A stretch of 47,337 bases of DNA from DATJZG01 sp035499295 (GTDB taxonomy: Bacteria > Myxococcota > Myxococcia > Myxococcales > Anaeromyxobacteraceae). Numbering within the stretch: the first letter of the stretch is position 1; the number at the start of each line of letters is the position of its first letter. The stretch spans positions 1-47,337 of the forward strand of contig DATJZG010000051.1 in assembly GCA_035499295.1 (NCBI GenBank). Direction: 5' to 3'. The position numbers and the translations under genes were made by a program. The notes beneath the pieces are model-generated. The model did no database searches and was not told where the DNA came from. It was given only the letters and a program-made list of their open reading frames with translations. Positions 31,539 to 40,408 of this stretch are shown one piece after another.

Positions 31539-32512
31539 GGCTTCACCTGGTAGCGCCCCCGGACGAGCTCGCTGGGGTTTCGCTCGATGCTGTCGACGAG
31601 GAGACGGATCGATCTCGCCGTCTGCGTCATCTCGCGCAGCGCCTCCTCCAGGCGCACCGGGATGGGCGCGCCCGGGTCGAAGGACCTCTTCACTTCCTGG
31701 ACCGCCCGGTCGACCGACTCGAGCGACCCGGCCAGCCGCTCCAGGGCGGCGCGCGCGTCGGCGGCCACCGGCGGCACCTGGGCGTCGAGGGTGCGGGCCA
31801 GCTCCCGGATGGCGGCGAGCGCCTCGTCCATCTCCCGGAGGGTGGCGGGCAGGGCCTCGCCCGCGCGTCCCAGCGTCGCCGCGGCCCGGTCGATGGTGGT
31901 GGCCGCCCGTCCTACGTTCCCGGCGGCGCTGCGCAGATCGACGAGCAAGCCCTCCAGGTCCAGGGCCTGGAGCTTGGCGAGCACCTTGGTGGCGTCGGCC
32001 TGCAGCGAGGCCAGGCCAGGCTCCACGTAGACCGGGATGACCTCGTAGGGGAAGGACATGGGGGGGGGCGGCGCCGGCGGCGCGCTCGGCACGATGTCGA
32101 GGTCCACGTAGCGGCGCCCGGAGAGCAGGCTCTCGATCGCCAGCCGGGCGCGCAGCCCGTGTTCGATCAGGGTGCGCACGATCTGGGGGTCTCCGAAATC
32201 GGTCCTCTCCCCCATCTCCCGCAACCGCGACTGGTAGAGCTCGATGACCACCGGCATGTAGAGCTCGCGCAGGGGGTCCTTGGGGGATCCCATGGAGAGG
32301 TGGATGCTCGCCACCCTTCCCACCGCCACGCCCCGGAACTTCACCGGCGCGTCGACGTCCAATCCCTGGAGGTCCTGCGCGAAGACGACGACGAAGCTCA
32401 CCTTGTGCTGGAAGATCCGGGCGCTGCCCAGATAGACCGAGGCGGCGGTGCCAAGTATCACCGCGGCGAGCACGAACGCGCCGACCAGACTGGGGCTGAA
32501 CCTCCGGGCCAT
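31535..32512 (-). CDS. mlaD: MCE-domain protein MlaD-like
   Basis: The 325-residue protein has one N-terminal membrane helix (SLVGAFVLAAVILGTAASVY) and an MCE domain beginning FVVVFAQDLQGLDVDAPVKFRGVAVGRV. About 160 residues follow that look helical and coiled-coil-like, with regular hydrophobic spacing. MCE proteins form hexameric rings in the periplasm through which phospholipids pass. The GGAGG ribosome site fixes the ATG at 32512. The long C-terminal helical part is closer to PqiB/YebT-like or chloroplast-type MCE proteins than to E. coli MlaD. Confidence 0.88.
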   Translation of the reverse strand: MARRFSPSLVGAFVLAAVILGTAASVYLGSARIFQHKVSFVVVFAQDLQGLDVDAPVKFRGVAVGRVASIHLSMGSPKDPLRELYMPVVIELYQSRLREMGERTDFGDPQIVRTLIEHGLRARLAIESLLSGRRYVDLDIVPSAPPAPPPPMSFPYEVIPVYVEPGLASLQADATKVLAKLQALDLEGLLVDLRSAAGNVGRAATTIDRAAATLGRAGEALPATLREMDEALAAIRELARTLDAQVPPVAADARAALERLAGSLESVDRAVQEVKRSFDPGAPIPVRLEEALREMTQTARSIRLLVDSIERNPSELVRGRYQVKP

Positions 32513-32521
32513 GGCACCTCC

Positions 32522-33283
32522 CTAGTGGACCGCCTCCCCCTGGCCGAAGAAGGCCCGCACCTGCGGCGGGCCCCGCTCGCGCAGCTCCGCCGGCGGACCC
32601 TCGGCGATGGCCCGCTTGCTCTCCCCGTCGAGATAGAGCGCCCGGGTGCCGATGGCCAGGATGCTCGCGACGTCGTGCGTCACCACCACCACCGTGGTGC
32701 CCAGTGCCCGCTGCAGCTGCAGGATGAGCCGGTCGAGGTGTCTCCCCGTGGGCGGGTCCAGGCTCGCCGAGGGCTCGTCGATGAAGAGGATCTCCGGGTC
32801 GAGCGCGATGGCGCGCGCCAGCCCGGCTCGCTTCTGCATCCCGCCCGAGAGCTCCCAAGGGTAGAACTCCTCGAACCCGAGCAGGCCGACCAGGGCGAGC
32901 TTGAGCTCGACGACGTCTCGCACCCGCGGCGGGGAGAGCCGGGTGAACTGCTGCAGCGGAAGCGCCACGTTCTCCGCCAACGTCATGGAGGTCCAGAGCG
33001 CGGCGCTCTGGTAGAGCACCCCCACCCGGCGCAGCATCTCCTCCCTCTCGGGCGGCGAGGCGCGCGTGAAGCTCGTCTTCCCGTACAGGATTTCCCCCTG
33101 GGCCGGCTCCTGAAGTCCGAGGAGATGACGGAGGAGCGTGCTCTTCCCGCTGCCGCTTCCCCCCATGACCACGTACACCTCGCCGCGGCGAATGGTGAAG
33201 TTGAGCTCGCTCATCACCACCCGATCGCCGAATGCCATCGTCAGGCCGCGCGCGCTGATGACGTCCTCGGCCACGTTCACCAT
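32522..33283 (-). CDS. mlaF: MCE-type lipid transporter ATPase MlaF-like
   Basis: This 253-residue ABC ATPase has Walker A GGSGSGKST, the Q-loop VLYQSAALWTSMT, the signature LSGGMQKRAGLARAIALD, Walker B ILFIDEPSASLDP and switch VVTHD. FGDRVVMSELNFTIRRGEVYVVMGGSG and YPWELSGGMQKRAGLARA are typical of MlaF. It drives lipid transport with MlaE. The ATG at 33283 overlaps the mlaE stop by seven bases, and the stop is nine bases before mlaD. Confidence 0.92.
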   Translation of the reverse strand: MVNVAEDVISARGLTMAFGDRVVMSELNFTIRRGEVYVVMGGSGSGKSTLLRHLLGLQEPAQGEILYGKTSFTRASPPEREEMLRRVGVLYQSAALWTSMTLAENVALPLQQFTRLSPPRVRDVVELKLALVGLLGFEEFYPWELSGGMQKRAGLARAIALDPEILFIDEPSASLDPPTGRHLDRLILQLQRALGTTVVVVTHDVASILAIGTRALYLDGESKRAIAEGPPAELRERGPPQVRAFFGQGEAVH

Positions 33284-34422
33284 CCGAAGAGAAAGAACAC
33301 GTACTGGTAGACGCCGCAAGCGGCGATGATGAGGACGATCCCGCTCACCACCGCCTGGGTGGCGGCCTCGCCGACGCGCTCGGAGCTCCTCTCCGCCTGC
33401 ATTCCCCGGAGCGTCCCGGCGAAGGCAACCAGGGAGCCGTAGGTGGCGCCCTTCAGGAGCCCTCCGGCGATGTCGCCGCTGGTGACGGAGGCGGCGGTCT
33501 GGCGCAGATAGGCCGCGAGCGCCTGGTGCATCATCGTCGTCCCCACCGCAGCCCCGCCGAGGACGCCCATGGCGTCGGCGAAGAGCGTGAGGAAGGGCAT
33601 CATCAAGGTGAGGGCGACGACCCTGGGGACCACCAGGAACTCCACCGGGGAGATGCCCAGGGTTCGCAGGGCATCGACTTCCTGCGTCACCTGCATGGTG
33701 GCGATCTGGGCGGCGTAGGCGGCCCCGCTGCGCCCGGCCAGCACCACGCCGGTGATGAGCGCGGCCATGTCCCGGACCACCGCGATGCCCACGATGTCGG
33801 CGATGTAATGCTCGGCCCCGAAACGACGCAGCTGAGTGATCCCCACGAACGCCAGGATGATGCCGACGAGGAAGTTCACGAGCGCCACGATGGGGAGCGC
33901 CTCGGGCCCGGCGCCCTGCACGAGCAGGCCCAGGTCGGCGGACCGGTACCGGGCGCGGCGCAGGGCGAATCGCGCCAGCGCGAGCGTCGTCGAGCCGACG
34001 AACCCGTTCGTGTCTTTCGCCCGACCGAGGAGCAGGAGCGAGCGCTCGCCGATCTGCTCGAGGAAGGCCGGCCTCCCCTCGGCACGGCCCTCTAACGTCG
34101 CCGAATCCTGGACCAGGTCGAGGAGACGCTGCAGTCCCGTCGGCAGCCCGGCGCGCTCGATCGGGGTGGAGCGGGCGCGGCACGCGGCCACCAGGCGAGC
34201 GAGGAACACGACAAGGGCGCTGTCCCAGGAGGAGACGCCGCTCGCGTCCACCGAGACGCGAGAGACGTTCCCGCGCGAGAGCTCCGCCTCCACCTCCGCC
34301 GGGCTCGGGGTCTCGGTCTCGAGGCGCCACGTCCCGGCGAGGCGCACCCGGAGCGTGGCGTCCGGATCGCGGCTCACCTCCAGAGAGGCGGGGGGCGCGG
34401 TCACCATACCCTCGCTGGGCAT
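33277..34422 (-). CDS. mlaE: MlaE-family permease with N-terminal STAS domain
   Basis: The 381-residue protein has an N-terminal region of about 110 residues resembling a STAS domain (VDASGVSSWDSALVVFLARL), the role played by separate MlaB in E. coli. The MlaE permease domain follows, with LVNFLVGIILAFVGITQLRRFG, VVRDMAALITGVVLAGRSG, and EVDALRTLGISPVEFLVVPR, all hallmarks of the family. It forms the membrane part of an MCE lipid transporter. The start could also be the ATG five codons in. It is the first gene of the operon. Confidence 0.9.
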   Translation of the reverse strand: MPSEGMVTAPPASLEVSRDPDATLRVRLAGTWRLETETPSPAEVEAELSRGNVSRVSVDASGVSSWDSALVVFLARLVAACRARSTPIERAGLPTGLQRLLDLVQDSATLEGRAEGRPAFLEQIGERSLLLLGRAKDTNGFVGSTTLALARFALRRARYRSADLGLLVQGAGPEALPIVALVNFLVGIILAFVGITQLRRFGAEHYIADIVGIAVVRDMAALITGVVLAGRSGAAYAAQIATMQVTQEVDALRTLGISPVEFLVVPRVVALTLMMPFLTLFADAMGVLGGAAVGTTMMHQALAAYLRQTAASVTSGDIAGGLLKGATYGSLVAFAGTLRGMQAERSSERVGEAATQAVVSGIVLIIAACGVYQYVFFLFGW

Positions 34423-34520
34423 GGGGGAAGGGTACAGCCGCGGCCCTCCGGCGCACGCCTACCCCGAGGGGGCGCATCCACCCTGGGAGAACGGCCCAGC
34501 GGGCCGGGGAGAAAAGGGAC

Positions 34521-34552
34521 GGCCGCCCCGGGCTTCACCCGGGCGGCGGCCT
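34521..34552 (-). terminator. Probable rho-independent terminator of the Ala/Lys-rich exported protein gene
   Basis: A near-perfect GC hairpin (GGCCGCCCCGGG, loop CTTCA, CCCGGGCGGCGGCC) lies 26 bases after the stop codon of the minus-strand gene. On that strand it is followed by CCCTTTTCTCCCC, a modest T-tract. Confidence 0.55.
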
Positions 34553-34577
34553 TCGAGGCAAGAGGCCCGAAACGGGC

Positions 34578-34964
34578 CTACTTCACGCCCATCTTGGCGG
34601 CAGCGGCGTCGACCCCCTTGTCGACACCGGCCTCGCCCGCCTTCTCGGCGGGGGCCACCGCGGTGCCGGCGGTGCTGCCGAGCTTCTTCGAGGCGGCGTC
34701 GCCGCCCTTCTTCACCTGCTTCTTCCCTTCCGTCTTCGCCTGATCGGTCAACTTGTTGCCGGTGCTCTGGGCCGAGGCCTTGGCGGCGTTTCCGGTCTTC
34801 GCGGCGGAAGCCTTGGCATCGCCGGTGGCCTTCGTCGCGGACGCCTTGGCGGAGTCCGAGGCCTGTTGCATCTGGGCGGTGCTGGGCATGGAGGGTGCCT
34901 GGGCGAGTACCGCGAGCGGGGCCGCGGCGACGACGGCGAGGAGCGAGCGCACGATCTGCTTCAT
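34578..34964 (-). CDS. Exported Ala/Lys-rich low-complexity protein (LEA- or histone H1-like)
   Basis: The 128-residue product has a clear signal peptide (MKQIVRSLLAVVAAAPLAV to LAQA). The mature chain is almost only Ala, Lys, Ser, Thr, Gly and Asp in loose repeats (DSAKASATKATGDAKASAAK, TGNAAKASAQSTGNK), with no aromatic residues or cysteines. Such composition is typical of disordered or stress-related LEA-like proteins, and of Lys/Ala histone-like tails. The signal peptide argues for a periplasmic or envelope role. A GGAGG site precedes the ATG at 34964. A terminator follows, so it is a single-gene unit. No function is claimed. Confidence 0.78.
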   Translation of the reverse strand: MKQIVRSLLAVVAAAPLAVLAQAPSMPSTAQMQQASDSAKASATKATGDAKASAAKTGNAAKASAQSTGNKLTDQAKTEGKKQVKKGGDAASKKLGSTAGTAVAPAEKAGEAGVDKGVDAAAAKMGVK

Positions 34965-35171
34965 ACGGCCTCCGATTGCTTGAGGAATTTGGGCTGGTGC
35001 TCCGGTGGGGAGCCGAAACTCGTCCCATGAAAGGGTGGAAAACGCAAAGAGATCGATGGGTCCACCACATCGGGGGGAGGCCGACGGGGGCGGCGACGGC
35101 GAGCGCCCGTCTCCGAGCCGGGCTCGCCTCCGGCAGAGCGGACGTTGACGCAGGGCCGCGGCGGGGGTTGG

Positions 35172-36500
35172 ATGGCGCGCATGCCGAGCACCCACCTCAC
35201 CTTCGAGAGCCGACAGGCTCACCGCAACTGGCTCGAGACGCAGGCCCCCCTCCCGCTCGGGTTTCGCGTCGGCACCACCCGCTTCGAGTTCACGCCGGCG
35301 GAGGTGGCGAAGACGGCCCGGATGACCCTCACCCTCCTCGCGCTCGAGGAGCCGACCCCGTCGTTCGCGGCCATGTTCACCCGCAACGCCTTCCCGGGGG
35401 CGCCCGTCATCGTCGGGCGAAAGCGACTCGCCGAGCCGAGGCTCGCCGCCATCCTGGTGAACAACAAGATCTCGAACGTGTGCGCGCCGGGCGGGGTGGA
35501 GGCAGCGGAGGAGGTGGCGGCGGCCGCGGCGAGCTTGCTCGGGGTGGGGGCGCGGGAGGTTCTGCCGTCCTCCACGGGTGTCATCGGCTGGCGGCTGCCC
35601 GTCGACCCCATGCGGACCGCGCTGCCGGGGCTGGTGGCGAGCCTGCGGCCTGACACCGCCCTCCCGGCGGCGGAGGGAATCACCACCACCGATCTCTATC
35701 CGAAGGTCCGCCGGGCCGTCGTGGGCCAGGGAAGCGTCGTCGGCATCGCCAAGGGCGCAGGGATGATCGAGCCCAACCTCGCCACGATGCTGGTCTTCCT
35801 CCTCACCGACCTGGCGGTGCCGCGAGAGGAGCTTCGCCTCGCGCTCGCAGAGGCGGTGGAGGCGAGCTTCGCCAACATCACCGTCGACTCGGACACGAGC
35901 ACCTCCGACACCGTGGTGCTCGTCTCCTCCATGCGGCACCAGGCCCCCGAGCGCCGCCTCTTCCACGAGGCGCTCGGCCGCGTGTGCCGGGATCTGGCCG
36001 AGGACGTGGTGCGAAATGGCGAGGGCGTCCACCACGTGGTGCGCGTCGCGGTGCGCGGAGCTCCCGACGACCGGGTCGCCCGGGAGGCGGGCAAGGCCGT
36101 CGCCAACTCCCCGCTCGTCCAGTGCGCGGTGAACGGCAACGATCCCAACGTGGGGAGGCTCCTCGCGGCGCTCGGCAAGTACGCCGGCCCATCGGGGATG
36201 GCGCTCGATCCCGAGCGGGTGCGGGTGCGGATGGGCGGGGAGCCGATCTTCAGCGGAGGCGCCATGCGCCTCGATGCGAAGATGGAGCAAAGGCTCCACC
36301 GTCAGCTGAAGGAGGCGGAGCTGTACGCGAGTGTGCCGCCGGCGGACGGGCTCACCTTCCGGCCGCCGGTCGACTTCCCCCGCCACGAGCGCGCGGTGGA
36401 GATCGAGGTCGACCTGGGGCTCGGCGACGGGGCGTGCGAGGTCCTCGGCAGCGACCGGAGCCACGAGTACATCACCGAGAACGCCGACTACCGGAGCTAG
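35172..36500 (+). CDS. argJ: ArgJ-family glutamate N-acetyltransferase/ornithine acetyltransferase
   Basis: The 442-residue protein has the ArgJ landmarks: FTRNAFPGAPVIVGR, SSTGVIGWRLPVDPM (oxyanion-hole Thr-Gly), KGAGMIEPNLATML with the self-cleavage threonine, SFANITVDSDTSTSD, GNDPNVGRLLAALG and the end SHEYITENADYRS. ArgJ moves the acetyl group from N-acetylornithine to glutamate in arginine synthesis. Oddities are NNKISNVCAPGGVE where most have NSGNANACTG, DPNVGR for DPNWGR, and a C-terminal region about 30 residues longer than usual. No other arg gene is near. It may be a side branch of the family with another acyl acceptor. The start is the ATG at 35172; a second ATG lies three codons on. 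Confidence 0.83.
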   Translation: MARMPSTHLTFESRQAHRNWLETQAPLPLGFRVGTTRFEFTPAEVAKTARMTLTLLALEEPTPSFAAMFTRNAFPGAPVIVGRKRLAEPRLAAILVNNKISNVCAPGGVEAAEEVAAAAASLLGVGAREVLPSSTGVIGWRLPVDPMRTALPGLVASLRPDTALPAAEGITTTDLYPKVRRAVVGQGSVVGIAKGAGMIEPNLATMLVFLLTDLAVPREELRLALAEAVEASFANITVDSDTSTSDTVVLVSSMRHQAPERRLFHEALGRVCRDLAEDVVRNGEGVHHVVRVAVRGAPDDRVAREAGKAVANSPLVQCAVNGNDPNVGRLLAALGKYAGPSGMALDPERVRVRMGGEPIFSGGAMRLDAKMEQRLHRQLKEAELYASVPPADGLTFRPPVDFPRHERAVEIEVDLGLGDGACEVLGSDRSHEYITENADYRS

Positions 36501-36559
36501 GGATTCCCTGGGGGGAGGGTAGCTCCGAGCCTCTCGCGCGGGCCCGAGCCAGCCCGAGA

Positions 36560-36769
36560 CTACCTCTTCAGGAGAAGGACGTTCACCGCCTTCACCACCA
36601 CCTCAACCCGGTCCCCCTTCTTCAGGCCGAGCTCTTTCGCCGAATCGACGGTCATCACCGACGCCATCCTCGCGGGGTCAGACACCTTCACCTCGACCTG
36701 GCACATCACCGAGCCCTTCTTGATGTCGGTGACTTTCCCCACGATCCGATTGCGAGCGCCTACCTTCAT
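36560..36769 (-). CDS. Molbindin (Mop/TOBE domain) protein
   Basis: The 69-residue product is a single Mop domain: MKVGARNRIVGKVTDIKKGS, then MCQVEVKV and SAKELGLKKGDRVEVVVKA. Such proteins bind molybdate or tungstate as hexamers in the cytosol and act as stores, and the same domain is found in ModE and ModC. It stands alone between convergent argJ and the LppP-like gene. It hints at a molybdo-enzyme in the organism, though none lies in the window. Confidence 0.93.
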   Translation of the reverse strand: MKVGARNRIVGKVTDIKKGSVMCQVEVKVSDPARMASVMTVDSAKELGLKKGDRVEVVVKAVNVLLLKR

Positions 36770-36863
36770 GCGCCCTCCTTTGCTTTCGCTACGACATCAT
36801 GCCCGGGGGGAGGAGGGCGGGCGAGGGCCAAGTGGGTCTCGGGGCTCGACGGCGGGCGGGTCC

Positions 36864-37550
36864 CTAGCGAGACGAGGCTCCGTTGCCGCAGGAGTCTCCG
36901 CGGGCCGCGACGGGCGGTCGCGGGGAGGTCGCCGTCGGGGCCGCGCCGCAGGCCCCCGCGGGAGAGGTCGCCTCGGGTGCCGTGGTGACGCTCGTCGGGA
37001 CGAGGAGCGGGCCGCCGGCGGTCTCGCGCAGTTCGTAGAGCACCGTCGAGACGCGCGACGGACAGCAGAGCGCGTCGGCAGCGGCGTAGCGCGCCATCTC
37101 GGCGGAGACGGCCCGGGACGAGAGGAGGCGCCCGACCCGCACGCTTCCGTCGGCGCGGGAGTCCATGGGCCTCGGCGACAGCGTTCCGGCGAAGCGGCCG
37201 TCGACGAACACGAAGACCTGATACCCGAGCGGGCGACACATCCCGTCCACGCTCGTGCACCCGCTCACCATCCGAGTCCGCCCGTTTGCCTCCGCGCCGC
37301 CGAAGAGGGTCCAGCCCGCCCGGGTCACCTCCCGCTCCAGGGCGTTCTCCGCCGGGCGTGCCACTCCTCCGCGGCAGCGCTCGGCGGTGGGGGGGTCGCC
37401 CGCCGGGGCCGGGGCGCGCGGGATCCTCGCTCCGGGGCGGTTCCAGTTCACGGGCGGCGAAACCTCGAGCCAGCCGTGAGGCCCTGCAGCGCCGGCCTGC
37501 GAGGCCGCCATCGCGAGAAAGACCGTGAATGCGCCCGCCGCTCGCCGCAT
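36864..37550 (-). CDS. LppP/LprE-like exported protein
   Basis: The 228-residue product has a signal peptide (MRRAAGAFTVFLAMAASQAG). Its domain, with GWTLFGGAEANGRTRMV, DGMCRPLGYQVFVFVDGRFA, GTLSPRPMDSRADGSV and ARYAAADALCCPSR, matches my memory of the LppP/LprE family, first named from mycobacterial lipoproteins. Several cysteines are likely paired. Unlike those lipoproteins there is no lipobox cysteine. A Pro/Ala/Thr-rich tail follows. Function is unknown. Confidence 0.68.
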   Translation of the reverse strand: MRRAAGAFTVFLAMAASQAGAAGPHGWLEVSPPVNWNRPGARIPRAPAPAGDPPTAERCRGGVARPAENALEREVTRAGWTLFGGAEANGRTRMVSGCTSVDGMCRPLGYQVFVFVDGRFAGTLSPRPMDSRADGSVRVGRLLSSRAVSAEMARYAAADALCCPSRVSTVLYELRETAGGPLLVPTSVTTAPEATSPAGACGAAPTATSPRPPVAARGDSCGNGASSR

Positions 37551-37621
37551 CAGGCTCCCCGTGCCCGCGGGAGAGCGGGCACCCTCGTCAATCTACCGCT
37601 CCCTGCGCTAGGCTCAAGACC

Positions 37622-38182
37622 GTGATCGCCGACCACCACCTCGCCTGGGAAGAGCGCGCCTTCCACGCCGTGAACGTGGACGGGGGCAGATGGGTCGACG
37701 CCCTGGCGCAGGCTCTGTCGAGCCCCTGGTTCGGAGCCGTGGTCGGGCTCGCGCTCGCCGCCGCGCTCGCCTTCTGGCGCGCGCCGGCGCGCTGGCGCTG
37801 GCTCCTCGCCCTGGCGCTCGCCCTGGCTCTCTCCGACGGCCTCGGGTCACAGGTGTTGCGCCCGCTGCTGGCCCGCGGCCGGCCGGTGTTCGTCCTGCCG
37901 CCCGGGTCGGTCCGCTGGATCGCTCCGGCGGCCGACGTCGGGTCGCTCCCCAGCCTGCACGCGGCGAACTTCTTCGCCATGGCGCTCGTGGGGACGGCGG
38001 CGTGGCCGGGCCTGTGGCCGGCCTTCTACGCCATCGCAGCCGGGGTGGCGTGGAGCCGGGTGTACGTCGGGGTCCACTGGCCGCTCGACGTCGTGGGGGG
38101 AGCGCTGTGGGGATCGCTCTGCGCCGCGGCCGCGATGGCCATCGCGAGAGGGGCGGAGAGCCGCCTCCGGCGGGGCGCCTGA
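37622..38182 (+). CDS. PAP2-family membrane phosphatase
   Basis: The 186-residue membrane protein carries the three PAP2 motifs: RPLLARGRP (Arg in place of the usual first Lys), LPSLHAAN, and SRVYVGVHWPLD with the catalytic histidine. It would remove phosphate from a lipid such as phosphatidate or undecaprenyl pyrophosphate on the outer side of the inner membrane. The start is the GTG at 37622, 71 bases from the divergent LppP-like gene, with a weak ribosome site. Confidence 0.87.
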   Translation: MIADHHLAWEERAFHAVNVDGGRWVDALAQALSSPWFGAVVGLALAAALAFWRAPARWRWLLALALALALSDGLGSQVLRPLLARGRPVFVLPPGSVRWIAPAADVGSLPSLHAANFFAMALVGTAAWPGLWPAFYAIAAGVAWSRVYVGVHWPLDVVGGALWGSLCAAAAMAIARGAESRLRRGA

Positions 38183-38261
38183 TATCGGCTTCCGACGCAG
38201 CGCGTCTACCCACCCGTCGCGTGCGGCAGTAGGCTCGCCCCCCTTTCGACGAGGACCCCCC

Positions 38262-39902
38262 ATGTCCGTTCCCTCCTACGTCCACGGCGCGAGCGACGTC
38301 CCGCTGCTGGGCGAGACCATTGGCGAGAACCTGCGGCGCACGGTGGAGAGGTTCCCCGATCGGGAGGCGGTCGTCGTCCCGCACCAGAGCTACCGGGCGA
38401 CCTACCGGCAGCTCTGGCAGCAGACCTCCACGGTCGCCCGGGCCCTGCTGGCGCGCGGGGTGAAGAAGGGCGACCGGATCGGCATCTGGTCGCCGAATCG
38501 TTTCGAGTGGGTGGTGCTCCAGTACGCGGCGGCGCGCCTCGGCGCCATACTCGTGAACATCAACCCCGCCTACCGCGCTCACGAGCTCGAGCACGTGCTG
38601 AAGCAGTCGGGCATCTCGCTGCTCGTCACCGCCGCCGGCTTCCGGGGGGCCGACTATCTCGCCATGGTGCGCGAGGTGGAGGAGCGCTGTCCGGAGCACA
38701 AGCAGACGCTCGTCATCGACCACGAGTGGCACTCGCTCCCGGAGGAGTCGAAGAAGGTGAGCGAGGAGGAGCTCGACCTCATCGAGCGGACCCTGCAGTC
38801 CGACGACCCCATCAACGTCCAGTACACCAGCGGGACGACCGGGTTCCCGAAGGGCGCCACCCTCTCGCACCACAACATCCTCAACAACGGATACTTCGTG
38901 GCGCGGACCCTCCGCTACAGCGAGGAGGACCGCATCTGCATTGCCGTCCCTCTGTACCACTGCTTCGGGATGGTGATGGGGAACCTGGCGGCGACGAGCC
39001 ACGGGGCCTGCATGGTGTTCCCGGGCGAGAGCTTCGAGCCCGCCCGGGTGCTGCAGACCGTGCAAGCGGAGCGCTGCACCTCGCTCTACGGCGTGCCCAC
39101 CATGTTCATCGCCGAGCTCGATCACGCCGACTTCGCCACGACAGACTTCTCGAGCCTGCGGACCGGGATCATGGCCGGCTCGCCGTGTCCGGTGGAGGTG
39201 ATGAAGCGGGTCCAGAAGGACATGCACCTGCCGGAGATCACCATCTGCTACGGGATGACCGAGACCTCCCCGGTCTCGACCCAGAGCCGGGTGGACGATC
39301 CGCTCGACCGGCGCGTCTCCACGGTGGGCAGCGTGCACCCGCACGTGGAGATCAAGATCGTCGACCCGGGAACCGGTCGCACGGTCCCGCGGGGCACCGC
39401 CGGGGAGCTCTGTACGCGGGGCTACTCGGTGATGCTGGGGTACTGGGACGACCTGCACTCCACCCGACAGGCCATCGACGCCGCGCGCTGGATGCACACC
39501 GGCGACCTCGCGGCCATGGACGAGGGCGGCTACGTCAACATCGTGGGACGTATCAAGGACATGGTGCTCCGCGGCGGAGAGAACATCTACCCGCGCGAGG
39601 TGGAGGAATTCCTGTTTACCCGCCCTGAGGTCGCGGATGCGCAGGTCATCGGGGTCCCCGATCGGAAATACGGAGAGGAGCTCATGGCATGGGTGAAGCT
39701 CCGGCCGGGGGCCCAGCTCACCGCCGAGGAGCTAAGAAACTTCTGCAAAGGCCGGATAGCCACTTACAAGATCCCCCGCTACTGGAAGTTCGTGGACGGG
39801 TTCCCGATGACCGTCACCGGCAAGGTGCAGAAGTACCGCATGCGCGAGATGGCCATCGAGGAGCTGGGGCTGCAGGACGCGGCCCGGGTGAAGACGGCCT
39901 GA
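38262..39902 (+). CDS. AMP-forming acyl-CoA synthetase (fatty-acid-CoA ligase family)
   Basis: The 546-residue enzyme has the adenylate-forming motifs TSGTTGFPKGATLSHHN, YGMTETSPVS, YWDDLHSTRQAID, WMHTGDLAAMDEGGYVNIVG, RGGENIYPREVEEF and the C-terminal lysine in MTVTGKVQKYRM. It activates a carboxylic acid with ATP and loads it on CoA. The overall pattern (NPAYRAHELEHVLKQSG, VPLYHCFGMVMGN) is that of medium-chain or fatty acyl-CoA synthetases of the ACSF2 type. Chain length is not visible. The ATG has no close competitor. The hemerythrin gene follows after 28 bases. Confidence 0.92.
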   Translation: MSVPSYVHGASDVPLLGETIGENLRRTVERFPDREAVVVPHQSYRATYRQLWQQTSTVARALLARGVKKGDRIGIWSPNRFEWVVLQYAAARLGAILVNINPAYRAHELEHVLKQSGISLLVTAAGFRGADYLAMVREVEERCPEHKQTLVIDHEWHSLPEESKKVSEEELDLIERTLQSDDPINVQYTSGTTGFPKGATLSHHNILNNGYFVARTLRYSEEDRICIAVPLYHCFGMVMGNLAATSHGACMVFPGESFEPARVLQTVQAERCTSLYGVPTMFIAELDHADFATTDFSSLRTGIMAGSPCPVEVMKRVQKDMHLPEITICYGMTETSPVSTQSRVDDPLDRRVSTVGSVHPHVEIKIVDPGTGRTVPRGTAGELCTRGYSVMLGYWDDLHSTRQAIDAARWMHTGDLAAMDEGGYVNIVGRIKDMVLRGGENIYPREVEEFLFTRPEVADAQVIGVPDRKYGEELMAWVKLRPGAQLTAEELRNFCKGRIATYKIPRYWKFVDGFPMTVTGKVQKYRMREMAIEELGLQDAARVKTA

Positions 39903-39930
39903 GCCTCGTCCCTTCGAGGAGGAGGGCGAG

Positions 39931-40332
39931 ATGGACGACGTGCCGGGCGCGCTGGAGGCGGTCGAGGTCCACCACCGCGTGCAGGGGAGCCTCGTCGATC
40001 TCCTCGGGCAGCTGGTGACCGGGGGCAGCGAGCGCGCCCTCGCCGAGGAGACCCTCACGCGCCTCGTCGACTTCACCCTGGCGCACTTCCGCACCGAGGA
40101 GCGCCTCATGAGGCAGCTCGGCTATCCGCGGGCCGGCGCCCACGCAGCGGAACACGTCCGGCTCATGAGCGACATCCGCGCCATCCAGGCCGGGCACGCC
40201 GCCGGGGACCCGGGCGGAGCGGAGCGGATGGCCGAGCTCCGCCGCTGGCTCCTGGAGCACATTCAAGGCATGGACGGGGCCTTCCTCGACTGGCACGCCG
40301 CCCAGACTCGCCCGGACGACGAGGGTCGCTAG
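39931..40332 (+). CDS. Bacteriohemerythrin
   Basis: The 133-residue protein has the full set of di-iron ligands with the family spacing: His15 in VEVHHRVQ, His52 and Glu56 in HFRTEERLM, His71 and His75 in HAAEHVRL, and His110 and Asp115 in EHIQGMDGAF. Such single-domain proteins bind oxygen reversibly and may carry or sense it, or protect against it, in microaerobic bacteria. A GGAGGAGGG stretch precedes the ATG, and it may be co-transcribed with the acyl-CoA synthetase. Confidence 0.94.
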   Translation: MDDVPGALEAVEVHHRVQGSLVDLLGQLVTGGSERALAEETLTRLVDFTLAHFRTEERLMRQLGYPRAGAHAAEHVRLMSDIRAIQAGHAAGDPGGAERMAELRRWLLEHIQGMDGAFLDWHAAQTRPDDEGR

Positions 40333-40408
40333 GGTCGGGCGCGAGCGGCAGAACGTCGCGCTGTCATTGACCTCGAGCAAAGCCTCCGCGAAACCTGGAT
40401 CCCGGGGA

